A DNA stretch of 64,000 nt from Sphingobacterium multivorum (GTDB lineage: Bacteria; Bacteroidota; Bacteroidia; Sphingobacteriales; Sphingobacteriaceae). The notes below the pieces were generated by a model, which saw only the letters and a list, made by a program, of their open reading frames with translations, did not search any database and was not told the DNA's origin. A program made the position numbers and the translations under genes. The stretch lies in NCBI RefSeq assembly GCF_900457465.1, contig NZ_UAUU01000003.1:91063-155062 (forward strand), written 5' to 3'. Shown piece by piece: positions 42,870 through 52,085 of the stretch; the stretch's first letter is position 1, and every line of letters starts with the position of its first letter.

Positions 42870-44147
42870 TTATTTTGATAAAGCTAATGTTTGTTTACGA
42901 TCAGGACCTACCGATAGGATTGTGATAGGTACTTCAAGAGCTTTCTCTAAATAAGAAATGTAATTTTTTAATGCTTCAGGTATCTCCTGTTCAGACGTTA
43001 TACCAGTCAAATCTTGTTTCCACCCATCAATTTCTTCCAAGATAGGTTCGGCTTGATGTGTGATGATTTCATAAGGCATATAATCAATCACTTCACCATT
43101 ATATTTATAATGTGTACATGCATAGATTTTGTCGAAGGTATCCAAAACGTCGGCCTTCATCATAATCAAGTCTGTTACGCCATTAAGCATAATAGCATAT
43201 TTCAAGGCAGGAATATCAATCCAACCTGTACGGCGAGCACGACCAGTAGTTGCTCCAAATTCATGACCTAATTGACGTAATTTTTCGCCAGTTTCATCGT
43301 GAAGTTCAGTAGGGAAGGGACCACCACCTACACGAGTCGCATAAGCTTTAAAGATACCATATACCTTGCCGATTTTATTTGGCGCAATACCTAGGCCTGT
43401 ACAAGCTCCGGCTGTTGTGGTATTCGATGAAGTTACAAATGGATAAGAACCAAAATCAACATCCAACAGCGTACCTTGCGCACCCTCAGCCAACACACGT
43501 TTGCCTTCTTTCAGATATTGATTCACCAAATGCTCTGAATCCACATGTGGGATAGATTTAATGAATTCGATAGCATCTAAAAATGCCTTCTCTTTTTCAC
43601 TGAAATCAGGTATCTCACCATAGTGCGAAAGAATGCTTAGGTGTTTTTCTTTCAACTTTTGGTAACGCTCTTGAAAATCCGGAAGTGTCGTATCACCTAC
43701 ACGTAAACCATTTCTACCGGTTTTATCCATGTAAGTTGGACCGATACCTTTCAAAGTGGATCCAATTTTTCCTGCACCCATTTTTGATTCTGAGGCAGCA
43801 TCCAATAATTGGTGTGTAGGCAGAATAAGGTGTGCTTTTCGCGCTAAAACTAAATTGCCTTTACCCACCGGATCAAAACCAGCTGTCTTCAGGTTGTCTA
43901 ACTCTCTTTTTAAGATAATCGGATCGATAACGACACCATTACCAATAAGATTTAGTGTACCTTCATTGAAGATACCAGATGGAATTGTGTTGAGTACGAA
44001 TTTTTTGTTATCGAATTCCAACGTGTGTCCGGCGTTAGGGCCGCCTTGGAAACGAGCGATTAAATCGTATTTTGGACAAAATACGTCTACGATTTTACCT
44101 TTACCCTCGTCACCCCATTGTAAGCCCAAAAGCACATCAACTTGCAT
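42870..44147 (-). CDS. purA: Adenylosuccinate synthetase
   Basis: 425 residues, usual length. The N-terminal GLQWGDEGKGKIVD loop holds the catalytic Asp and the GTP-binding region; NAGHTLEF has the catalytic His, and QGTLLDVDFGSYPFVTSSN and TGRARRTGWIDIPAL are family signatures. It makes adenylosuccinate from IMP, aspartate and GTP in AMP synthesis. It is followed by pabB in the same operon. Confidence 0.96.
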   Translation of the reverse strand: MQVDVLLGLQWGDEGKGKIVDVFCPKYDLIARFQGGPNAGHTLEFDNKKFVLNTIPSGIFNEGTLNLIGNGVVIDPIILKRELDNLKTAGFDPVGKGNLVLARKAHLILPTHQLLDAASESKMGAGKIGSTLKGIGPTYMDKTGRNGLRVGDTTLPDFQERYQKLKEKHLSILSHYGEIPDFSEKEKAFLDAIEFIKSIPHVDSEHLVNQYLKEGKRVLAEGAQGTLLDVDFGSYPFVTSSNTTTAGACTGLGIAPNKIGKVYGIFKAYATRVGGGPFPTELHDETGEKLRQLGHEFGATTGRARRTGWIDIPALKYAIMLNGVTDLIMMKADVLDTFDKIYACTHYKYNGEVIDYMPYEIITHQAEPILEEIDGWKQDLTGITSEQEIPEALKNYISYLEKALEVPITILSVGPDRKQTLALSK

Positions 44148-44274
44148 AGCTTTTAAAGTATAGTAATTAAAATGTTATTAATAAAAATAGACTCTATTTA
44201 AAAATAAAATGTTCAGGAATTTTCCCCTGAACATTCCTGAACAAATGTACTATTATATTTAAGAAAATATAAGA

Positions 44275-44766
44275 TTAATTTGAAATAGCTTCGTGAGCGA
44301 CGGTCTCTTCTTTTTTGTTCTTAAGTTGACAGTCTTGACATACACCATACAAATTGAGTGAGTGGTGCTTAATATCAAATTTTAAAAGATCTCCCATGAG
44401 ACTCTGAATTTGGTTGATACGTGGATCACAGAATTCAACAACCTTATTACATTCAATACAGATCACGTGATCGTGTTGTTTGAACCCATATGACTTCTCA
44501 AATTGTGCCATGTTCCTTCCAAACTGGTGTTTTGTAACCAAGTCACAAGAGACCAAAAGTTCTAGAGTATTATAAACTGTAGCACGACTGACACGATATT
44601 TCTTGTTCTTCATATGGATATACAAAGACTCTACATCAAAGTGATCAGTACGGGAATAAATCTCTTCCAAAATCGCATAGCGCTCTGGTGTTTTTCTTAG
44701 ATTTTTATTTTCTAAGTAGGCTTCAAAGATTTTTTTTACAGTTGCAAAATTTTCAGCTTGATTCAT
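44275..44766 (-). CDS. Fur-family transcriptional regulator
   Basis: 163 residues from [10 protein letters not shown] (44766); an ATG ten codons upstream is less likely. The winged helix ([14 protein letters not shown] and [20 protein letters not shown]) precedes a dimerisation domain with the HDHVICIEC metal region and two CxxC-type pairs (CIEC and CQDC) for structural zinc. Whether it senses iron, peroxide or zinc cannot be settled. It lies between purA and the rel gene, all on the minus strand. Confidence 0.88.
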   Translation of the reverse strand: MNQAENFATVKKIFEAYLENKNLRKTPERYAILEEIYSRTDHFDVESLYIHMKNKKYRVSRATVYNTLELLVSCDLVTKHQFGRNMAQFEKSYGFKQHDHVICIECNKVVEFCDPRINQIQSLMGDLLKFDIKHHSLNLYGVCQDCQLKNKKEETVAHEAISN

Positions 44767-44876
44767 AGTAAAAATATTCTTGTACAAATTTACCAATTAA
44801 GATTGATATTTCCTCTATTAAAAATAGTGCTTAATAGTAGTCGCCTTAGCGTAATTTTCAATCCAACGGTTGGCTA

Positions 44877-47095
44877 CTAATTTTCCGATTCATATCGATT
44901 GACACCTGTTATCCCCCTGACTTGCTTTAAATTTCTCATCAAACTTTCAAGCTGAGCAGTATCATTTACATACACCATAATATTACCATCAAAAATACCT
45001 TCGTTACTTGAAATTGATAAGGATCGAATATTAACAGCAAATTCTTGAGAAATAACAGTTGTAAGTTTATTTACTAATCCTACATCATCTATGCCAACGA
45101 TATGTAAACCTGTCAAAAATGCAGAATCCTTTGTAGAAGCCCAGCGTGCTTTTAAAATTCTATAGCCATAATTTGCCATCAGCTTGGAGGCATTTGGACA
45201 GCTCGTACGGTGAATTTTTATACCATCATTAACTGTCAAAAAACCGAAGACATCATCACCAGGAATAGGATTACAACAGGGTGCTAAAGTATAATCAACC
45301 TTCTGCATATCATCACCGATCAAGATCGTGTCGAATTCCTTCTTATTTATCTTTTCAACTAGCCCACCTATATGGGTATTAAATTGATTTCCTGATGAAG
45401 AACTTACATTTATTTCAACCGCTTTCTCATGCGCAACATATTCTCTCAGTTGCCTGATATCAACAATGCCCTTGGCAACATTATAGAAAAGGTCCTGCGA
45501 ACTGGGATATTTTAAAAAGTTGGCAATTTTGTTAATATTATCCGTATTGTAAGTAACTTTTAGCGATTTCAACTTACGTTCCAAAATTTCTTTCCCATCT
45601 TCCGCTACTCTTCTCTTTTCTTCTTTTAGAGAAGATCTGATTTTGGATTTGGCTTTCGCAGTCACAACAAAATTCAACCAATCCTCTTTAGGTGACTGCT
45701 TGCTTGATGTAATAATCTCTACCTGATCCCCATTTTGCAAAATATGGCTTAAAGGAACAAGTTTGTGATTTACTTTGGCGCCAATACAACTTGCACCGAT
45801 ATCAGAGTGAATCTCAAAGGCAAAATCTAAAGCAGTGGCATTGTTGGGGAGTTGAATCAGTGTTCCTTTGGGGGTGAATATAAAAATCTCATCGGAGAAG
45901 AGATTCATCTTAAAATCATCCACAAAATCCATCGCATTCTGATCTGGACTGCTTAAGACGTCACGTACTTTTTTGATCCATTGATCCAAGCCAGAATCTG
46001 AATTTGATTCTTTGTACTTCCAATGTGCTGCAAATCCTTTTTCGGCAATTTCATTCATCCGTTTGGTTCGAATCTGAACTTCTACCCATTGCCCTTTAGG
46101 CCCATCACCGTAGTGTGTAAGGACTCATAACCATTTCCTTTCGGAGAGGAGATCCAATCCCGAAGACGGTCGGGGTTAGGACGGTACAAATCAGTGACAA
46201 TAGAATAAACTTTCCAACATTCTGTCTTTTCTTTCTCATCCACAGCATCTATTACAATACGTATAGCAAACAAATCATAAACCTCCTCAAAAGGAATCGA
46301 TTTTTTTCGCATCTTATTCCAAATAGAATGGATTGATTTAGGTCGCCCAAATACGGACGCCTTAATACCCTGTTCCTCCAATATCTCTTTGATTGGACCA
46401 ATAAAATCGCCTATAAATTTTTCACGCTCAGCTTTTTTCTCATTCAGTTTTCTAGCGATAAATTTATAGGTATCCGGATCAGTAAATTTCATCGAGAGAT
46501 CTTCCAATTCGGATTTTATCGCATACAGCCCAAGACGATGTGCCAATGGCGCATAAAGGTAGCTTGTCTCTGAAGCAATTTTCAGCTGCTTATCCCTGGC
46601 CATAAATTCCATGGTGCGCATATTGTGGAGCCTATCTGCCAATTTAATGAGAATTACACGAACATCGTCGGCCAATGTGAGCAACATTTTCCTAAAGTTC
46701 TCCGCTTGCATAGAGCTGTTTGGATCGAAAATTCCTGAAATTTTGGTAAGCCCATCGATAATTCGGCGAACTTTCTTACCAAACATTTCTTCAATTTCAT
46801 CCAGAGTAACATTGGTATCTTCAACTACATCATGGAGCAACGCGCATACAATAGATGTCGTCCCTAGGCCAATCTCTTCAGCAGCAATTTGGGCAACAGC
46901 AATTGGGTGATAGATGTAAGGCTCCCCTGATTTACGTCGCATCTCTTTATGACTATCCAACGCCAAATCAAATGCCTTGCGGATCTCTTGCTTGTCCCCG
47001 CGTTGTAAAGTTGGTTTACAGGCGCGTAACAATGCACGGTAACGTTTCCTTATCTCTTTGTTTTCTGCTTCAATATCAATCACATAATCTTTCAT
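44877..47095 (-). pseudogene. relA: Bifunctional (p)ppGpp synthetase/hydrolase RelA/SpoT, split by a frameshift
   Basis: The 5' frame (47095 to 46082, 337 residues) has the HD hydrolase domain (YIYHPIAVAQIAAE, ALLHDVVEDT) and most of the synthetase domain (FGRPKSIHSIWNKM, VYDLFAIRIV, GYESLHTTVMG). It then reads LKGNG-stop. The other frame continues GPKGQWVEVQIRTKRMNEIAEKGFA through TGS (GTLIQLPNNATALDFAF) and C-terminal ACT domains to 44877. One lost base in the GGCCC run at 46099-46103 explains it: MGPKG becomes MGLKG. Bacteroidota usually have a single long Rel of about 740 residues, so a true break would be striking; an indel error is equally possible. Confidence 0.9.
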
Positions 47096-47212
47096 AAACG
47101 TTGCAGGTAAATGATGTTTTTTGAGTAAATTTGTGTAATTTAGTTATTGTATTCTTGAATACTAATTTTCAAGCTAACTATTTTGTAATAAATCTACCAA
47201 AATATTATAGCA

Positions 47213-47241
47213 TTGACAAATTAAAAAGCGTTATATAATTG
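47213..47241 (+). promoter_or_regulatory. Candidate promoter overlapping the DUF4294 start
   Basis: TTGACA (47213-47218) and TATAATTG (47234-47241) resemble both a -35/-10 pair with a 15-base spacer and the Bacteroidota TTG/TAnnTTG pattern with 18 bases between. The expected start point falls at about the ATG at 47247, so the mRNA could be leaderless. Confidence 0.35.
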
Positions 47242-47246
47242 CCCAA

Positions 47247-47879
47247 ATGAAGACAATATTATTTTGTTTGCTATTCCTCACAGCGACTCTGTCCGGATGG
47301 GCGCAGTCTCAATCACTCACTCTTCCTTTGTATGGAGAGGGGGCACAGGAGACCGTAAACAGTTATATGACAACAACCTTGGCAAACGGAGAGGTATTAC
47401 CCTGGTTTCCGATTCCACAGGTCACTGTTGTGGCCAAAAGGACCTGGTCAAGTGAAGAAGCACGAAGAGAATATCTCCGCTTTAGAAGAAATGTCCTCAA
47501 GGTTCTTCCTTATGCTATCTATGCGCAAAAAAGATATGATCAACTTGACAGAGACCTAGCGCTGACTTCGGACAAGAAGGAACATAAAGCATTGGTTGAA
47601 AAATGTGAAAGTGACGTAAAACAGATGTTTGACCGAGAAATCAAAAATATGACTATTTCACAAGGCAAAATACTTATTAAATTGATCGATCGTTATACGG
47701 GACATACCGGCTATGAAATGGTAAAGGAAATGAAGGGTGGGATTTCCGCTTTTTTTTATCAGGGAGTCGCGAAAATATTCGGTCACAACCTAAAGTCAAC
47801 TTATGACCCAAAAGAAGACTTTGCCATTGAAAATATCATTAGGGAATTTGAGAAATCGAGACCCCAACCTGTCATGTGA
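47247..47879 (+). CDS. DUF4294-family secreted protein
   Basis: 210 residues with a signal peptide (MKTILFCLLFLTATLSGWAQ). The domain begins around LANGEVLPWFPIPQVTVVAKRTW and continues with RREYLRFRRNVLKVLPYAIYA and KILIKLIDRYTGHTGYEMVKEMKGG, which I recognise as DUF4294, a family restricted to Bacteroidota with no assigned function. It starts a short run with a glutathione peroxidase gene 19 bases downstream. Confidence 0.78.
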   Translation: MKTILFCLLFLTATLSGWAQSQSLTLPLYGEGAQETVNSYMTTTLANGEVLPWFPIPQVTVVAKRTWSSEEARREYLRFRRNVLKVLPYAIYAQKRYDQLDRDLALTSDKKEHKALVEKCESDVKQMFDREIKNMTISQGKILIKLIDRYTGHTGYEMVKEMKGGISAFFYQGVAKIFGHNLKSTYDPKEDFAIENIIREFEKSRPQPVM

Positions 47880-47898
47880 CCAATCAAACTAAAACCAG

Positions 47899-48390
47899 AT
47901 GAAAACAGTATACGACTTTGACGCACTTCAGTTTAATGGTAAAAAAAAATCTCTCGCTGATTTTGAAGGTAAAGTTTTACTCATTGTCAATACTGCTAGT
48001 CAATGCCTCTTTACCAGACAATTTAAATCCCTCGAAAAACTCTACCAAAGATATAAAGACCAAGGTTTCGAAATCCTGGCATTTCCGGCAAATAATTTTC
48101 GTAACCAGGAACCATTAACCGGTGGTACACTAGAGACATTCTGCCGGATCAATCAACAGGTGAGTTTCCCTATTTTTAAGCGTAGCCATGTTATCGGCGA
48201 ATACACAACACCCTTATACAGTTTTCTTTCAAGCAAAGATCAGAATGGACATATTAACAGTAAACCTTCCTGGAATTTTCACAAATACCTGATAAACAAA
48301 AAAGGAGAGGTCATTGATTTCTATTATCCGACTACTTCGCCATTATCAAGTAAAATTTGCCGCAATATCGAGCGTCTTTTACAAGAGTAA
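47899..48390 (+). CDS. Glutathione peroxidase-family thiol peroxidase
   Basis: 163 residues, thioredoxin fold. The peroxidatic Cys is in NTASQCLFT (NxASxCGxT in relatives); the Gln-equivalent is in EILAFPANNF and the Trp in KPSWNFHKYL. The cysteine usual in FPCNQF, which acts as resolving Cys in some bacterial members, is Ala here (FPANNF), so the recycling mechanism may differ. It reduces peroxides using thioredoxin or another thiol in the cytoplasm. Confidence 0.88.
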   Translation: MKTVYDFDALQFNGKKKSLADFEGKVLLIVNTASQCLFTRQFKSLEKLYQRYKDQGFEILAFPANNFRNQEPLTGGTLETFCRINQQVSFPIFKRSHVIGEYTTPLYSFLSSKDQNGHINSKPSWNFHKYLINKKGEVIDFYYPTTSPLSSKICRNIERLLQE

Positions 48391-48557
48391 TCCATAAACT
48401 GCTTACCTTTGCCGCGGCTTTCACAACGTCAATCTAATCGTATATCGACTCAGGAACAATAGTATATTGAAGCTGTCTATAGCATCTCAGTAAAATTGTT
48501 CGTTGATTAAATGGAATGATTTGTCATTGAAGAGCCAAATAAAAAGAGAGATATCAT

Positions 48558-49290
48558 ATGTTAAAATTAGATCTACTTATCATTGCTGTACATCCTGATG
48601 ATGCTGAATTAGGCGCAGGTGGAGTAATGGCAAAATATGTTGCTGAAGGAAAAAAGGTTGGAATTGTTGATTTGACTCAAGGCGAGCTTGGCACACGCGG
48701 CACAGCAGAAACCAGGGCTCAGGAAGCAAAAGATGCTGCCGAAATCCTAGGACTGGCCGCTAGAGAGAACCTGGGCTTAAGAGATGGTTTTTTTGAAAAT
48801 GCCGAAAGAGAGAAAATGGCAGTAATAAGAGCTATCCGCAAATATCAACCCGAAATTATTATTACAAATGCCATCACAGACCGCCACCCGGACCATGGAC
48901 GAGCGGGGCAGATGGTCAGTGAAGCCTGCTTTCTTGCTGGCTTGAGAAGAGTGGAAACTTTTGATCAGGACAATATTCCTCAGGAGGCCCACCGCCCCCC
49001 GATTGGTACTGCAATTTGTACAGGATTATTATATAAAACCAGATGTTGTTATCGATATAACAGATTATTACCATGTTAAAGAAAAATCCGTTTTAGCCTA
49101 TAAAACTCAATTTTACACAGGAGAAAACGTAAATCCTGATGAACCACAAACCTACATTTCCAATCCGGATTTCATGGAATCAACTGCTGCCAGAGCCCGA
49201 GAATTTGGACGATATATCCAAGTGAAATATGCCGAAGGATTTACTTCCAAGAAGATACTTGGCGTTGATGATTTATTCCACCTGAAGTAG
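48558..49290 (+). pseudogene. bshB1: PIG-L deacetylase BshB1 (bacillithiol biosynthesis), frameshifted
   Basis: The start has the zinc site IIAVHPDDAELGAGG, and the middle has ITDRHPDHGRAGQMV (second metal and catalytic region). The frame breaks in the C6 run at 48995-49000. With one C removed, the text continues LVLQFVQDYYIKPDVVIDITDYY and FYTGENVNPDEPQTYISNP to 49290, as in full BshB1 (about 240 residues). BshB1 deacetylates GlcNAc-malate to GlcN-malate for bacillithiol. As sequenced, the product is cut at 173 residues with a foreign tail. A single-base homopolymer change makes sequencing error a real option. Confidence 0.85.
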
Positions 49291-49324
49291 GAAATAGAGT
49301 CTATCTGATACCATGATAAAATAA

Positions 49325-49365
49325 ATGCGGGAGTATTCCTATTTTAAACCTGAATGCTCCCGCAT
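49325..49365 (+). terminator. Terminator-like hairpin after bshB1
   Basis: ATGCGGGAGTATTC pairs with GAATGCTCCCGCAT (one wobble) around an AT-rich loop. It ends the bshB1 transcript; a weak T-tract follows. The remaining bases up to 49576 hold no gene. Confidence 0.65.
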
Positions 49366-49576
49366 AATTTCTTAAACGAAGTTACGGACTGATTTGATGG
49401 AAACAATATCGGTCATATGCTGATTTTGCTAATGTTTATCCCAACAAAGCAATCGTCTTCACAATTATAGGGAAGATATCCCACAGTAGAAATTAAGCCT
49501 TTGGCTTATTCTTTTTATCAGCCAATCCTTATTGCTTTCTCATAAACTTCATCCAGCGTAGATACTTCTTAACCTT

Positions 49577-50386
49577 CTAGGAAATAAATCCCTTTACATA
49601 CTGTTTTGTGATTTCATTCTGCGGATTCAATAAAACCTGTTCCGTCGGTCCAAACTCAAGAATTTCTCCACCATAGACAAACAGAATATAGTCAGACACC
49701 CGTCTTGCCTGCCGTAAAATATGCGTTACCAATACGATGGTATAATCTTTCTTCAGTTCAATTAGTAATTCCTCAATTTTAGCAGTTGAAAGCGGATCTA
49801 ACGCTGATGTCGATTCATCTCCAAGTATAATCTCAGGTTCTACAGCCAAACCTCTTGCAAGACAAAGCCTTTGTTGCTGACCGATGGACAATCCGCTAGC
49901 CGAATGTCCGAGACGGTCCTTGACTTCGTCCCATAACGCCACATTTCGCAATTGCGTTTCCACAATTCTGTCCAACTCCTTTTTGCTTCGAGTACCATGT
50001 ATGCGAGGACCGTAAGCCACATTATCATAGATCGACATTGGTAAAGGATAAGGTTTTTGGGATAAAAGTCCCATTTTCTTACGGATATGTGTTACTTCAG
50101 CATTTCTACCATAAATATCCTCACCATTAACAAGTACAGATCCCGTTATTTCAACCCCCTTGGTATCATCTACTAATCTATTGAGTGTCTTTAAAAGCGT
50201 CGTCTTTCCGCAACCTGAAGGACCAATAATCGAAGTTACACTATTGTTAGGAAGGGCGAGATTAATATTTTTAAGTATATGTCGGCCGTCAATATAGACA
50301 TTAAGATCCTTGATTTCAATGTGGGGATTGCTCAAAGGACTTATTATCGACGATTTTTTTGTTTCGATTGAAGGATATGAGTGCAT
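49577..50386 (-). CDS. pstB: Phosphate ABC transporter ATP-binding protein
   Basis: 269 residues. Walker A is GPSGCGKTT; the ABC signature reads LSIGQQQRLCLARG (usually LSGGQQQR) and Walker B IILGDESTSALDP (usually DEPTSALDP). These two single-residue changes are unusual but the family call is firm, helped by the PstB-type IRKKMGLLSQKPYPLPMSIYDNV. It powers phosphate import with PstA/PstC/PstS. It overlaps the end of pstA by 43 bases. Confidence 0.93.
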   Translation of the reverse strand: MHSYPSIETKKSSIISPLSNPHIEIKDLNVYIDGRHILKNINLALPNNSVTSIIGPSGCGKTTLLKTLNRLVDDTKGVEITGSVLVNGEDIYGRNAEVTHIRKKMGLLSQKPYPLPMSIYDNVAYGPRIHGTRSKKELDRIVETQLRNVALWDEVKDRLGHSASGLSIGQQQRLCLARGLAVEPEIILGDESTSALDPLSTAKIEELLIELKKDYTIVLVTHILRQARRVSDYILFVYGGEILEFGPTEQVLLNPQNEITKQYVKGFIS

Positions 50387-51195
50387 ACTACAATAATTAA
50401 AATAATGATTGTTAAAACTAAAGCTGAAGCATAAGCGCGTCCCTGAACTTCAGGAATAGGACTACTTAGCTGAAAAAAAATGGACAATGGCAACGTTGCC
50501 GCTGGTTCATCAATATATTTTGGAAGATTGTCACTAAAACCTGTTGTCAATAAAACGCCCGCAACATCACCAATAGCACGCCCAAAAGCCAGCAAAATCG
50601 CGGTAAGAAGCCCTGATCGGATGCTTCTTAGCATGACCTTAGCCAATTCCCAGCGTGTGGTCCCAAGGGAAAGAGTGACATTCTTTAAATCGTCAGGAAT
50701 TGTTTTTATCAATTCATCAACCGTGCGAACCACAATTGGAATGGTTAACAGTGTCACTGTAATAATTCCCCCCAATAACGATGCTCGAATACCTAAATAA
50801 ACCATAATACCAAAACCAACCGCTCCATAAACAATAGAAGGAACACCATACAAGACATCAAACAACAATTTAGCAAGCTGTGTCACTTTTGATTTCGCCC
50901 CCAAATAAACGTTAAGGTACAACGAAATCGGAATACCTATAATTGCGGACAAGGCTGTCGCTACACCTGCTAGATAGAGGGAGCCCAAGATTGCGTTCAA
51001 AATCCCACCTTCCTTTCCAATATAAAATCCACCTTTTGGCAACTGGCTAACCATCTCCCAACTGAGATAAGGAAGCCCTTTATACAAGATGGTTCCTACG
51101 ATAAAAAACAAGGAAGCAGTCACGGTTATCCCAGAGAGATGCATAAAACCTTTCGCTACTTTTTCACTCAATAACCGTCTTTTCGTATTATCCAT
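50344..51195 (-). CDS. pstA: Phosphate ABC transporter permease
   Basis: 283 residues with six membrane segments. The EAA-type loop is around LSLGTTRWELAKVMLRSIRSGLL and the ending is AYASALVLTIIILIIVV. It pairs with PstC to form the phosphate channel. The first codons overlap the end of pstC by 8 bases, so pstSCAB is one transcript. Confidence 0.92.
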   Translation of the reverse strand: MDNTKRRLLSEKVAKGFMHLSGITVTASLFFIVGTILYKGLPYLSWEMVSQLPKGGFYIGKEGGILNAILGSLYLAGVATALSAIIGIPISLYLNVYLGAKSKVTQLAKLLFDVLYGVPSIVYGAVGFGIMVYLGIRASLLGGIITVTLLTIPIVVRTVDELIKTIPDDLKNVTLSLGTTRWELAKVMLRSIRSGLLTAILLAFGRAIGDVAGVLLTTGFSDNLPKYIDEPAATLPLSIFFQLSSPIPEVQGRAYASALVLTIIILIIVVCTHILQSKQKNRR

Positions 51196-52084
51196 GCTGA
51201 GCTCCTTCCAGTCGTCTCAATATAAGACGAGATATTAAATTAAAAACAAATATGATCACAAACAGCAACAACGCAGAGAACATTAATGCAGATTCATAAA
51301 GTGGAATTGACATCATTTCTCCGAAATTATTGGCTATTAATGCCGGAATTGGATATCCGGCATCAAATATCGAAGTAGGAACCTTTGCAACGTTGCCGCA
51401 GACCATCAACACCGCTATTGTTTCACCAAATGCCCTCGATGTTGACAAAACAATTGCAGCAACAATACCAGGTCTAGCCTTCTTCAGAATAACATGCTTA
51501 ATGGTATCCCATTTTGTTGCACCTAATGATAGCGAAGCCGCTTTTAGCTCACAAGGTATCGTTTGAAGCACCTCTACCATAATGGAAATCATAATGGGAA
51601 AGATCATCACTGCCAATACAATTCCACCGGCAAGCACTGAATATCCCGATGTAACAACCCCAAAGATGGGAGCGATATACAGCTGAATTAAAGGTACAAT
51701 AAACAATACCCCCCAAACACCATAGAGAACCGGCGGTATCGCTGCTAAAATATTGACCAACGGAAACATCATATTTTTTAAAGCATCCGAAGCATATTCA
51801 GTCAAATAAACCGCAGTCAGTATACAAAGCGGAATCGCAATAACAAGAGAAATCAAGGTAACAGCAAGCGTACCTGCAATAAAAGGCAAAAAGCCAAACG
51901 ACCCTTTCATTGGTGACCAAACCTTGTCGGTCAACAGTTGAAAGATATTACTGTATTCAAATAACGGAATCGATTTTATAGTTAAACCAATCGCAATAAT
52001 CACCACAACTGAAAGTGAAATCAGTAGCAGGAGCAAGGTGGATCGCTTGACCAGAGAATCTTTAACGAGACGAGTATTTAGCAT
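51188..52084 (-). CDS. pstC: Phosphate ABC transporter permease
   Basis: 298 residues with six membrane segments. Family motifs include WSPMKGSFGFLPFIAGTLAV, the conserved ILAAIPPVLYGVWG and the coupling loop SLGATKWDTIKHVILKKARPG. It is the second gene of pstSCAB and starts two bases after pstS ends. Confidence 0.92.
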   Translation of the reverse strand: MLNTRLVKDSLVKRSTLLLLLISLSVVVIIAIGLTIKSIPLFEYSNIFQLLTDKVWSPMKGSFGFLPFIAGTLAVTLISLVIAIPLCILTAVYLTEYASDALKNMMFPLVNILAAIPPVLYGVWGVLFIVPLIQLYIAPIFGVVTSGYSVLAGGIVLAVMIFPIMISIMVEVLQTIPCELKAASLSLGATKWDTIKHVILKKARPGIVAAIVLSTSRAFGETIAVLMVCGNVAKVPTSIFDAGYPIPALIANNFGEMMSIPLYESALMFSALLLFVIIFVFNLISRLILRRLEGAQHG

Positions 52085-52085
52085 G

